Source: Bog-159 sp035308525
GTDB taxonomy: Bacteria > Acidobacteriota > Terriglobia > Bryobacterales > Bryobacteraceae
NCBI GenBank assembly: GCA_035308525.1
Contig: DATGGM010000039.1
Span: forward strand, 4,443-68,442
Length of the DNA: 64,000 nt
Reading direction: 5' to 3'
The translations under genes and the position numbers were made by a program. Shown one piece after another: positions 24,370 to 32,955 of the stretch; the stretch's first letter is position 1; each line of letters opens with the position of its first letter. Under the pieces are notes generated by a model that saw nothing but the letters and a program-made list of their open reading frames with translations, ran no database searches and had not been told where the DNA came from.

Positions 24370-26157
24370 ATGCCTGCGCACCGCAAACTGGCTGCGGCCA
24401 GCGCCCTGCTCGCCGCCCTGAGACTAGCTCAAATCCTTCCCGCGCAAAACGTCACCGACCTGATCCTGCTTCACGGCCACATCCTCACCGTGGATGCCCG
24501 GGACTCGGTAGCCCAGGCTCTCGCTATCCGTCACGGCATTATTGTAAAAGTCGGCACCGACGCCGAAGTTCTGGAATTCGAACGCAACGCTCCCGGCGCC
24601 CGCATCATCGACCTTCACGGTCACACCGCCACTCCCGGCCTCATCGACACACATGCCCACATCGGAGACGGAGGCGTCGAGGAACTCTTCGGCGTCAAGC
24701 TCTCAGATGCCGCTTCGGTATCTGAAATCGTCACCCGCGTAAAAGCCAAGATCGCGCTCGTCAAGCCTGGCGATTGGGTCACAGGCGCCGGCTGGGACGA
24801 GGGCAAACTCGCCGAACGGCGTTACGTCACCGCGGCCGATCTCGACGCCGTCGCGCCTGCCAATCCAGTCTGGCTGATACATACCACCGGCCATTACGGG
24901 GTCGCCAACTCGCTGGCTCTCAAGCTGGCACACATTACGGACGCCACACCCGACCCCGTAGCAGGGACCATCGACCGGGACCCCCATGGCCACCCGACAG
25001 GCATCCTGAAAGAAGACACGGCCATGGCGCCGGTCATCAGCCTGATTCCGCCTACCACCCCCGAACAGATGCGCCAGGGCATTCTGCACATCCAACAGGT
25101 GCTGCATAGCGAAGGCATGACCGCCGTCAAAGATCCGGATATCCACCAGATCCACTGGGATGCCTACAAATCCCTCCTCGATCAGGGCCAGCTCAAGGAG
25201 CGCATCTGCGTCCTTTGGCACGCCGGTTCGACGTTGGAGTCGGCGCGGAAAGCGCTAGCCGAAATCAACTCCGTTCCCCGCCTGCCAACCAGTCTCGGCG
25301 GCGACCGCCTGCTCTCCTGCGGCGCCAAGATCTTCATGGACGGCTCCGGTGGCGCCCGGACCGGCTGGGTCTACGACGACTGGCTGCGTAACGCCAAAGA
25401 TCCAGACGTCACCCGTGCGGGCACAGGTAATCGCGGCTACCCGCAAACCGATCCCTCTGTATATCAAGAGATGGTGCGCCTGTTCCACCAAAACGGCATC
25501 CCCGTCGGCACGCATGCCGTCGGCGACCGCGCCATGGACTGGGTCGTCGACACCTACGCTCTCGTCGAGCGGGAGCAGCCGCACCCCGGCCTGCGGCACA
25601 GCATCATCCACGCCAACCTGCCCACGCCACACGCCCTCGACGTGATGGCCAACCTGCAGAAGAAATACGATGCCGGCTACCCGGAAATGCAGCCCGAATT
25701 CCTCTGGTGGATCGGAGATATCTACGCAGGCAACTACGGTCCCAAACGCGGCCAGCGCCTGGAGCCTTTCAAGACGCTGCAATCCCGAGGTATCCTCTGG
25801 TCCGGCGGGTCGGACTACTACGTCACCCCGGTTGCTGCGCGCTACGGTCTCTGGGCCGCAATCGCGCGCCAAACCGCCAAAGGCGCTTACGGCCTACATC
25901 CCTTCGGAATGGCGGAAGCCGTGGACATCCACATCGCCCTTCGCAGTTACACCGCCTGGGGCGCGCGGCAGATGTTCCTGGAGGACAAAATCGGCACCCT
26001 CGAGGTGGGCAAGAAAGGCGACATGGCCATCTGGGACCGCGACCTCTACGCCATCCCTACCGGCCAAATCAAAGACCTGAAATGCCTGATGACGCTGCTC
26101 GACGGCGAAGTGGTCTACACGCTGCCCGACTCTCCTCTGACAATTACAGTCCGGTAA
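24370..26157 (+). CDS. Secreted amidohydrolase of the YtcJ type
   Basis: A 595-residue protein with a signal peptide (about 1-25) and an amidohydrolase-3 fold. The first metal motif is TPGLIDTHAHIGDGG near residue 90. Other landmarks are VTGAGWDEGKLAERR, GVANSLAL, a MDGSGGARTGWV segment, GTHAVGDRAMDWVVDTY with a metal histidine, and the closing DKIGTLEVGKKGDMAIWDRD of urease-type amidohydrolases. YtcJ-like enzymes hydrolyse amides; substrates are mostly unknown. Export to periplasm or outside is suggested by the signal peptide. Codon use here is richer in C-ending codons than in the neighbours. Confidence 0.85.
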   Translation: MPAHRKLAAASALLAALRLAQILPAQNVTDLILLHGHILTVDARDSVAQALAIRHGIIVKVGTDAEVLEFERNAPGARIIDLHGHTATPGLIDTHAHIGDGGVEELFGVKLSDAASVSEIVTRVKAKIALVKPGDWVTGAGWDEGKLAERRYVTAADLDAVAPANPVWLIHTTGHYGVANSLALKLAHITDATPDPVAGTIDRDPHGHPTGILKEDTAMAPVISLIPPTTPEQMRQGILHIQQVLHSEGMTAVKDPDIHQIHWDAYKSLLDQGQLKERICVLWHAGSTLESARKALAEINSVPRLPTSLGGDRLLSCGAKIFMDGSGGARTGWVYDDWLRNAKDPDVTRAGTGNRGYPQTDPSVYQEMVRLFHQNGIPVGTHAVGDRAMDWVVDTYALVEREQPHPGLRHSIIHANLPTPHALDVMANLQKKYDAGYPEMQPEFLWWIGDIYAGNYGPKRGQRLEPFKTLQSRGILWSGGSDYYVTPVAARYGLWAAIARQTAKGAYGLHPFGMAEAVDIHIALRSYTAWGARQMFLEDKIGTLEVGKKGDMAIWDRDLYAIPTGQIKDLKCLMTLLDGEVVYTLPDSPLTITVR

Positions 26158-26345
26158 CCCGATCGTAGTCCGGGGCAAAGGCGCCACGGGCGCTTGTGGG
26201 GCGCTATGGCGCCGAGAGGAACCTCAATCCAGGTAGAACCATAGCCGTGCAGAGCGCTCGCACGACAGACATACGGACAGTGTACGGCGCGATGCTCGGA
26301 CTACCAAATACTCTGCATTGTCTGTCGGGTATACTCGGCTTGATC

Positions 26346-28277
26346 GTGTCCCGCGCCGTCACCATCGCCGAGGCCCTCGAACTGGCGGGTGACTTGTACA
26401 ATAGCGGCCGTTTGCCCGATGCGGCCGCTCTCTGCGCGCGGATTCTATCCACTGAACCGGCGCACGCGGGCGCGCTCCATTTGTGCGGCCTTATCGCCTA
26501 CCGCAATGGAAACCGTGAGGCTGCTATGCGCTGGTTCGGCAAAGCTGCCCAGGCCGCACCTGATTTCGCGGCAGCCCGCAACGACCTGGGCAATGTGCTG
26601 ATGGAGGAAGGCCGCACCCCGGAGGCCATCGCGGAGTATCGCCGCGCCGTTCAGATCGCGCCGGACTTCGCGGAAGCGCACAACAATCTGGGCAATGCTT
26701 TGCAGATTGCCGGCTCCCTGGAGGAGAGCGTGTGCTCCTACCGGAAAGCTATCGGCCTGTCGCCGGGCTACGCAGTGGCGCATCGCAACCTGGGGAGCGC
26801 CCTCCGCCATCTGGGGCGGCTCACCGAGGCGGTGACCTGCTTTCAGACCGCGGTCTCGCTGAACCCGCGGTATGCCGAAGCTATCGCCCAGCTAGTGCAG
26901 GAGATGAAATCCTTGTGCGATTGGAGCCGCGTCGAGGAACTCACTCGCCAGTTGATCGATCTGGTCGAGTCGCAGTCGGTCTCCGTGAACCCCTTCGTGT
27001 TCCTGTCGCTCGAAACGACCGCCCGGCAACAGTGGTTGTGCGCGCAAAAATGGGCCGCCGAGCACTTGGATACCGGGCGATCCCAGCCGGGGATGGCGCG
27101 GAATCAGCCGCACGCGGCCGGCAAGATCACTCTCGGGTACCTGTCGGCGGACTTCCAGGAACACGCCACGGCGCATCTGACGGCGGAGCTATTCACGCTG
27201 CATGACCGGAAACGCTTTCGAGTGATCGGTTATTCCTATGGCGCCAACGACGGAAGCGCCATGCGTCGGCGTCTGATCGCGGGTTTCGACGATTTCGTGG
27301 ATCTGGAGAAGGCATCCCACGCTGAGGCGGCCGCGCGGATCGCCGGCGATGGCGTCGATATCCTGGTGGACCTGAAAGGCTACACGAGCAACGCGCGGCC
27401 GGGAATCCTGGCGCTGCGGCCCGCGCCCATCCAGGCGAGCTATCTTGGCTATCCGGGAACCACGGGAAGCCCCGCGGTGGACTACATCATCGCGGATCGG
27501 TTTGTCATTCCCGAGGACCAGCAACCGTTCTTTTCTGAAAAGGTGGTATATCTGCCGGATTGCTACCAGGTGAACGATTCCACACGCCGGATTGCGGACC
27601 GCGTGAGCAGCCGCGCGGAATGTGGATTGCCGGAAACCGGATTCGTGTTTTGCTGCTTCAACGCCTCCTATAAGCTGACCCCGGCCATATTTCAGATCTG
27701 GATGCGGCTGCTGGATGATGTTCCCGGCAGCGTGCTGTGGCTCCTTGCCTCGAATGATGAAATGGTGCGAAACCTGCAAAGAGAGGCGCAGGCACGGCTG
27801 GCCGGCGGCGCGCAGCGATTGGTGTTCGCGCCGTCCTTGCCCAACCCGGAACATCTGGCCCGGCTACGGATGGCGGATGTCTTTCTGGACACCTTGCCTT
27901 ACAACGCCCACACTCTGGCGAGTGATGCGCTCTGGGCGGGTTGCCCGGCGATCACATGCGCGGGGGAGACGTTCGCGTCCCGCGTGGCGGGAAGCCTCTT
28001 GCACGCGGTGGGGCTGCCGGAACTGGTAACGCACAGCCTGTCGGATTATGCGACGTTGGCGGCGCAGTTGGCGCACGAACCCGCCCGGCTGGCGGCCATT
28101 CGAGAAAGGCTTCAAACGAACCGGTTATCGGCGCCGTTGTTTGACTGCCGCAGGTGCACGCGTCATCTGGAAGCTGCCTTCGCGCAGATGTGGCGTGACA
28201 AGTTTAAGACGGCGGCAGGTTTGGGCGATGAGTTCGGAATTTCGCGCACGGCACGGGAACGGCGGCCATACGCCTGA
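26346..28277 (+). CDS. TPR protein with SPINDLY/O-GlcNAc-transferase-like catalytic domain
   Basis: A 643-residue protein from the GTG at 26346. TPR units fill about 10-215 (repeats such as PDFAEAHNNLGNALQIAGSL and YAVAHRNLGSALRHLGRLTE). The C-terminal GT41-type domain holds GYLSADFQEHATAHLTAELF, GYTSNARPGILALRPAPIQA, SYLGYPGTTGSPAVDYIIAD, FCCFNASYKLTPAIFQIWMR and the LPYNAHTLASDALWAGCPAI sugar-nucleotide site. Bacterial GT41 enzymes glycosylate proteins or cell-surface targets with GlcNAc or another sugar; the acceptor is unknown. The start is uncertain: GTG 26196 and ATG 26292 are in frame. A TATACT box at 26330-26335 argues for the latest start. Confidence 0.85.
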   Translation: MSRAVTIAEALELAGDLYNSGRLPDAAALCARILSTEPAHAGALHLCGLIAYRNGNREAAMRWFGKAAQAAPDFAAARNDLGNVLMEEGRTPEAIAEYRRAVQIAPDFAEAHNNLGNALQIAGSLEESVCSYRKAIGLSPGYAVAHRNLGSALRHLGRLTEAVTCFQTAVSLNPRYAEAIAQLVQEMKSLCDWSRVEELTRQLIDLVESQSVSVNPFVFLSLETTARQQWLCAQKWAAEHLDTGRSQPGMARNQPHAAGKITLGYLSADFQEHATAHLTAELFTLHDRKRFRVIGYSYGANDGSAMRRRLIAGFDDFVDLEKASHAEAAARIAGDGVDILVDLKGYTSNARPGILALRPAPIQASYLGYPGTTGSPAVDYIIADRFVIPEDQQPFFSEKVVYLPDCYQVNDSTRRIADRVSSRAECGLPETGFVFCCFNASYKLTPAIFQIWMRLLDDVPGSVLWLLASNDEMVRNLQREAQARLAGGAQRLVFAPSLPNPEHLARLRMADVFLDTLPYNAHTLASDALWAGCPAITCAGETFASRVAGSLLHAVGLPELVTHSLSDYATLAAQLAHEPARLAAIRERLQTNRLSAPLFDCRRCTRHLEAAFAQMWRDKFKTAAGLGDEFGISRTARERRPYA

Positions 28278-28285
28278 TTATAAAT

Positions 28286-28304
28286 TAGCCGGGTCGCGCG
28301 CCCG
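28286..28304. terminator. GC-rich stem-loop between convergent genes
   Basis: GCCGGG (28286-28291) pairs with CCCGGC (28299-28304) around 7 bases. It sits between the stops of the GT41 gene and the convergent monooxygenase gene. It lacks a T-run on either strand, so it may be a weak bidirectional or Rho-assisted stop, or a 3'-end stabiliser. Confidence 0.35.
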
Positions 28305-28327
28305 GCAGGCGCGTGGCTCCGGTGGCG

Positions 28328-29836
28328 CTACTTCGCTTCGATGAGTTCGCGGAGCGCGGACTGCGACGGCACTTCCGGCGGCTTGGAGAACTCCAATGCG
28401 TCGTTCTCCACCGGGCTCCATTTCAGGCTGATGGTGTCGCGAATGTAGTTCTGATAAACGCGCCACGGCGACTTGGCGCCCTGCTTCGGCCAACTCGCCA
28501 GCGCGCGCTCGATGTAACCCGGCGTGAACTTCTCCACGAACGGGGCTACGGCGGTCTCGCCGCGGTTTCGGGGCGTGGCCTGGCGCATGCCTTTCCGGTC
28601 CATGGTATTCAACAGCCGGCACACATAGCCGCAGATCAAGTCGGCTTTGAGCGTCCACGAGGCGTTCGTGTAGCCGAACACGGAGGCCAGGTTCGGCACG
28701 CCGGAGACCATCACGCCCTTGTAAGCCAGAGTCTGGCTCAGATCCACATTGCGCCCATCGACAGTCAGTTCGGCCCCGCCGCAAGCTTCGAGCACCAACC
28801 CGGTGGCCGTTACCACGATGTCGGCCTCCAATTCCCGGCCGGATTGCAGGCGGATGCCCTTTTCGGTGAAGGTAGCGATGTGATCCGTGACGACACTGGC
28901 GCGGCCCGCCTTGATAGCCTTGAACATATCCGAATCAGGCACCAGGCAGAGCCGCTGCGTCCACGGATTGTAGCGCGGGCTGAAGTGGGTGGCCACGTCG
29001 TACTCGGGACCCAATTCGCTTTGTACCTGTTTGAGGATGCCGTTTTTCACATAATTCGGGAAGTGCTGCGCCAACTGGTAGACGTAGATCATGAGGGCCA
29101 CGTTCTTCCATCGGCTCAGCCTGTAGGCCCACATCGCGGGCAGCACCCGGCGCAGCGCATTAGCGATCTTATCCTGCTCGGGCATGGAAACTATATAGGT
29201 GGGCGAGCGCTGCAGCATCGTGACGTGGCCGGCGGTCTTGGCCATGGCCGGCAGGAGGGTCACGGCGGTGGCGCCGCTGCCGATGATGACCACGCGCTTG
29301 CCGGCATAGTCGAGGTTCTCGGGCCAGGCTTGCGGATGCACCACACGGCCCTGGAAACGGCCGATATCCGGAAACTCCGGCATGTAGCCCGCGGAATAGC
29401 GGTAATAGCCCGCACAGGAAAACAGGAAGTTGCAGGTGAGGGTGACCGGTTCCTCGCGCCCGTCGGACGCGGTGCGCTCAGCCTCGACTGTCCATTTCGC
29501 CTCCGTCGAAGACCACGCCGCGCGCCGAATCCGGTGGCGGAAGCGGATGTGGCGGTCGATGCCTTCGTCGCGCGCGGTGGCCGTGATGTAATCGCGGATG
29601 TCGTCTCCCGGGGAAATGGCCTTCGGACTGGTCCAGGGGCGGAACGAATAGCCCATGGTGAGCATGTCCGAATCCGAACGGATGCCGGGATAGCGGAACA
29701 GGTCCCAAGTGCCGCCAATCCGCTCGCGTTGCTCGAGGATGATGTAGCTCTTGCGCGGGCAAAGTTTCTGCAGGTGATGGGCGGCGTCGATGCCGGACAA
29801 GCCCGCACCCATGATCAGTACGTCGAAGTGTTCCAT
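28328..29836 (-). CDS. Baeyer-Villiger-type flavin monooxygenase
   Basis: A 502-residue class B flavoprotein monooxygenase. The FAD site is IMGAGLSGIDAAHHL at about residues 8-22. The Baeyer-Villiger fingerprint FxGxxxHxxxWP is met exactly by FQGRVVHPQAWP near residue 155. The NADPH site VVIIGSGATAVTLLPAM follows, and ATG-type hinge residues appear in DIVVTATGL. These enzymes insert oxygen next to a ketone, or oxidise N or S, using NADPH and O2. The substrate is unknown. The ATG at MEHFDVLI is preferred over one six codons upstream. The gene is divergent from adhE. Confidence 0.88.
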   Translation of the reverse strand: MEHFDVLIMGAGLSGIDAAHHLQKLCPRKSYIILEQRERIGGTWDLFRYPGIRSDSDMLTMGYSFRPWTSPKAISPGDDIRDYITATARDEGIDRHIRFRHRIRRAAWSSTEAKWTVEAERTASDGREEPVTLTCNFLFSCAGYYRYSAGYMPEFPDIGRFQGRVVHPQAWPENLDYAGKRVVIIGSGATAVTLLPAMAKTAGHVTMLQRSPTYIVSMPEQDKIANALRRVLPAMWAYRLSRWKNVALMIYVYQLAQHFPNYVKNGILKQVQSELGPEYDVATHFSPRYNPWTQRLCLVPDSDMFKAIKAGRASVVTDHIATFTEKGIRLQSGRELEADIVVTATGLVLEACGGAELTVDGRNVDLSQTLAYKGVMVSGVPNLASVFGYTNASWTLKADLICGYVCRLLNTMDRKGMRQATPRNRGETAVAPFVEKFTPGYIERALASWPKQGAKSPWRVYQNYIRDTISLKWSPVENDALEFSKPPEVPSQSALRELIEAK

Positions 29837-29923
29837 CGCTATAGGCCACCCCAAAAATCGCGGCGTTACGACGAAGATACCACGCCGGGCAGGGCAACCA
29901 TGCGGGCGCGGGGAGCCGGTCCA

Positions 29924-29952
29924 TTAAAAAGGTTATTTACAGATGCTATAAT
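29924..29952 (+). promoter_or_regulatory. Sigma-70-type promoter of adhE
   Basis: TATAAT at 29947-29952 is a perfect -10 box. TTAAAA at 29924-29929 is a 4/6 match to -35 with a 17-base spacer. The start of transcription would be near 29959, about 40 bases before the ATG. GGTTAT (29931-29936) and ATAACC (29965-29970) form an inverted pair around the -10 box, which could be an operator. Confidence 0.6.
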
Positions 29953-29997
29953 CCTATTTTATTTATAACCGCGCGCCGCGATCTCAAGGAGGAAAAC

Positions 29998-32640
29998 ATG
30001 CCAGAGAACATAGCGCCCCCCAGTGAAGAACGGATTGCCTACCTGGAAGGACTGGTCGGCCAGGCCCGCACGGCGGCCGCCGTGTTCACTCAATACTCGC
30101 AAGAGGACGTCGATCGCATCGTCAAACCCATGGTGCTGGCCGGGCTCGAACAGGCCCAGCACCTGGCCCGCCTGGCGGTCGAGGAAACCCGGCTAGGGGT
30201 CATGGAAGACAAGGCCATGAAGAACATGGTGGCCACCGAGTTCGTCTACAACTACGTAAAGGACAAGCGTACCGTCGGCGTTATTCGCGAGTTCTCGGAG
30301 AGCGGCCTGGTGGAAGTGGCCGAGCCGATCGGCGTCATCTTCTCGCTTACGCCGATTACGAACCCCACCTCCACGGTCCTGTTCAAATGCATCATGGCGA
30401 TCAAGACGCGCAACGCGATGGTTTTCAGCCCCCATCCGAACGCCTGGCGGTGCTGCGCCGAGGCCATGCGCATCATGTATGAAGCGGCGGTGAAGCACGG
30501 CGCGCCGGAAGGCGTCTTCACGTGCGTGGCATCGCCTACTCTTTCCGACAACGCTTACCTGATGCGGCATAAAGACGTCCGCCTGGTGGATGCTACCGGT
30601 GGCCGTGGCGCGTCCAGGGCGGCCTATAGTTCCGGCAAGCCGGCGCTTGGTGTCGGGTCGGGCAATACGCCCGTCTATCTGGAGAAGACGGCGGATCTCG
30701 ACATGGCCGTGGTGGATATCATCACCTCTAAAACTTTCGACAACGGCACCATCTGCGCATCGGAGCAGACCGTGGTCATCGACGACGAGATCTACGACCG
30801 CGCGCTGAGGAAGTTCGCCGAGTTGGGCGTGCATATCTGCAGCGAGTCCGAGACGGAAATTCTCGGGCACACCGTCATCGATCCCGTAAAGGGACAAATG
30901 CAGCCCATGGCAATCGGGCAGAAGGCCACCGATATCGCCCGCATGATCGGCTTGAAGGTCAAGCCGCACACCAAGCTCCTGATTGCGCCGATAAAAGGCG
31001 TGGGCCGCGACTATCCCCTGTCGGTGGAGAAGCTGTTCCCGGTGCTGGCGGTGTGCCGGGCGCACTCCGTGGATGAGGCGCTCAAGCTGTGTATGGACGT
31101 GAATCATCTCGGCGGCCTGGGACATACGGCGGTCATTTTCTCGCGCGACGACGAGATCATCCGGCAGTTCAGCGAGATCATGAACGCGGGACGCGTCATC
31201 GTGAATTCGCCGGGGTCCATCGGGGCGCTCGGCGCCGTCTACAACGACCTGGTACCTACCTTTTCATTCGGCTGCGGGACCGGCGGCGGCAACAGCACGA
31301 TGGATAACGTGAATGTGTTTCATTACCTGAACATCAAACGGGTAGCCCAAAGGAGACAGGCGCATATGTGGTTCCGCGTTCCCAACCAAATCTATTTCGA
31401 CATGAAAGCCGTCGAGAACCTGCGCGAATTTCCGTCGCGCTCCACCCTGATCGTGACCAACGCGGCTCTGGAGCAAATCGGCCATGTGGACATTGTCAGG
31501 CGCGCGCTTCCGCCCGATACCCTGGTCCGGATCCTGCGGATTCCCGATGCGGAACCCGAAGTCCAGGTCGTCATGCACGGTGTAGAGGCGCTCAATTCCT
31601 ACGCTGTCGACCAAATCGTCGCGCTGGGCGGCGGGTCTGTGATCGACGCGGCCAAGCTCATGAAGCTCAAGTATGAGTTCCCGGAGGCCGACTTAGACGA
31701 GTTGGCCGCGCCGTTCCTGGATATACGCAAGCGCGTGGTTCAATTCCCCACCAAAAAGACGAATCAGGCGCGGCTGATCGCCATCTCCACTACCAGCGGC
31801 ACCGGGAGCGAGGTCACTCCGTTCGCCGTCCTCACAGACAAAGCGCGCGGGCGCAAAGTCACGCTCGCCGACTACTCCCTTAGTCCGGATGTGGCCATCG
31901 TCGATCCGCAGTTCGTCATGTCCATGCCCAAAGGCCTGACCGCGGACACCGGCATCGACTGTCTGACCCATGCGCTGGAGGCCGGCGTTTCGGTTTACGC
32001 TTCACCTTATACCGATTCCCACGCCATGCAAGCCGTTCGCATGGTGTTCAAGTACCTGCCCATCGCTTATGAGAATCCCCGCGATGAACAGGCGCGCAGC
32101 ATGGTGCACAATGCCGCCTGCATTGCCGCCCTGGCTTTCTCGAACGCCTCCGTGGGCGTCAATCACGCCTTGGCGCACGCCTTTGGCGCGCGGTTCGGCG
32201 TAGCGCACGGGCGCGCCAACGCACTCATGCTGCCGCATGTGATCGCGTATAACGCAGCGGTGCCCACAAAGTTCCGCCCGTCACCGAACCAGCGGGCGTA
32301 TGTCGCGCACAAGAAATACGCCATGATGGCGGACCTGCTGGGTCTGGACGGGCACACCATCGAGGAAAAGGTGCGGAACCTCATCACCGCCACCGAACGG
32401 TTACTCGATCAATTGCAGGTGCCGCGTTCCATCGCCGATCTGGGAATCTCGAAAGAAGAATTCGAGCGGGCGCTCCCTGATTTGGCCAGAATTGCCTTCG
32501 ACGATCCTTCCTGGCTGACGAACCCTCGCATGCCTCTGATCAGTGAATTGGTTGAGCTGTTTTGGAAGGCCTATTACGGGCGAAGCCCGGCGAAGGTTGT
32601 CAGTGCGCCGGTGCAACCGGAAGTCGAGGTGCTCGTATGA
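29998..32640 (+). CDS. adhE: Bifunctional acetaldehyde-CoA / alcohol dehydrogenase
   Basis: An 880-residue protein, full AdhE length. The N-terminal aldehyde dehydrogenase domain (about 1-440) has the catalytic cysteine in NGTICASEQTVV near residue 251 and reduces acetyl-CoA to acetaldehyde with NADH. The C-terminal iron-dependent alcohol dehydrogenase domain (about 450-870) has GGGSVIDAAK, ISTTSGTGSEVTPFAV and the iron-binding HALAHAFGARFGVAHGRANA histidines, and makes ethanol. It forms spirosomes in other bacteria. It indicates fermentative or oxygen-limited metabolism. AAGGAGG lies 6 bases upstream of the ATG. The stop overlaps a small STAS gene. Confidence 0.96.
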   Translation: MPENIAPPSEERIAYLEGLVGQARTAAAVFTQYSQEDVDRIVKPMVLAGLEQAQHLARLAVEETRLGVMEDKAMKNMVATEFVYNYVKDKRTVGVIREFSESGLVEVAEPIGVIFSLTPITNPTSTVLFKCIMAIKTRNAMVFSPHPNAWRCCAEAMRIMYEAAVKHGAPEGVFTCVASPTLSDNAYLMRHKDVRLVDATGGRGASRAAYSSGKPALGVGSGNTPVYLEKTADLDMAVVDIITSKTFDNGTICASEQTVVIDDEIYDRALRKFAELGVHICSESETEILGHTVIDPVKGQMQPMAIGQKATDIARMIGLKVKPHTKLLIAPIKGVGRDYPLSVEKLFPVLAVCRAHSVDEALKLCMDVNHLGGLGHTAVIFSRDDEIIRQFSEIMNAGRVIVNSPGSIGALGAVYNDLVPTFSFGCGTGGGNSTMDNVNVFHYLNIKRVAQRRQAHMWFRVPNQIYFDMKAVENLREFPSRSTLIVTNAALEQIGHVDIVRRALPPDTLVRILRIPDAEPEVQVVMHGVEALNSYAVDQIVALGGGSVIDAAKLMKLKYEFPEADLDELAAPFLDIRKRVVQFPTKKTNQARLIAISTTSGTGSEVTPFAVLTDKARGRKVTLADYSLSPDVAIVDPQFVMSMPKGLTADTGIDCLTHALEAGVSVYASPYTDSHAMQAVRMVFKYLPIAYENPRDEQARSMVHNAACIAALAFSNASVGVNHALAHAFGARFGVAHGRANALMLPHVIAYNAAVPTKFRPSPNQRAYVAHKKYAMMADLLGLDGHTIEEKVRNLITATERLLDQLQVPRSIADLGISKEEFERALPDLARIAFDDPSWLTNPRMPLISELVELFWKAYYGRSPAKVVSAPVQPEVEVLV

Positions 32641-32873
32641 CAACGAACGAGACCATCCAGGAAACTTTTGGGAAACTCGACAGCGCCCGAGGCCAACTAG
32701 CCGTGGATTTCTCGGCGGTCCAGCGGATCGATCCAAGAGAAATCGCGGCCCTGGAAAAGCTGGCTTCGGCAGCCGACGGGAAAGCCGTTAAAATCGCCTT
32801 GCGCGGCGTCAACATCGCCGTTTACAGGGTGCTCAAGCTGGTGAAGTTGGCTCCCCGATTCGTCTTCGAATAG
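32637..32873 (+). CDS. Small STAS-domain-like protein coupled to adhE
   Basis: A 78-residue protein with the beta-alpha pattern of STAS/anti-sigma-factor-antagonist domains: GQLAVDFSAVQRIDPREIAA, LEKLASAADGKAVKIALRGV, then VYRVLKLVKLAPRFVF. In classical antagonists the central motif is DSSG with a phospho-serine; here it is IDPRE, so serine phosphorylation is not expected. The ATG overlaps the adhE stop (ATGA), implying translational coupling. It may bind a membrane or regulatory partner; no anti-sigma kinase lies nearby. Confidence 0.65.
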   Translation: MTTNETIQETFGKLDSARGQLAVDFSAVQRIDPREIAALEKLASAADGKAVKIALRGVNIAVYRVLKLVKLAPRFVFE

Positions 32874-32955
32874 GACAGCCTCCCGACGCCGCGAACGCCA
32901 GCGGATGCTCGCGCGCCAGGTAATTCACATCGTCGGACATGAGGTGTACAACCAT

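Noticed and set aside
28313..29968. Long open frame of 551 codons on the plus strand
   Set aside because: It is antisense to the Baeyer-Villiger monooxygenase, which has exact cofactor motifs; the plus frame has none.
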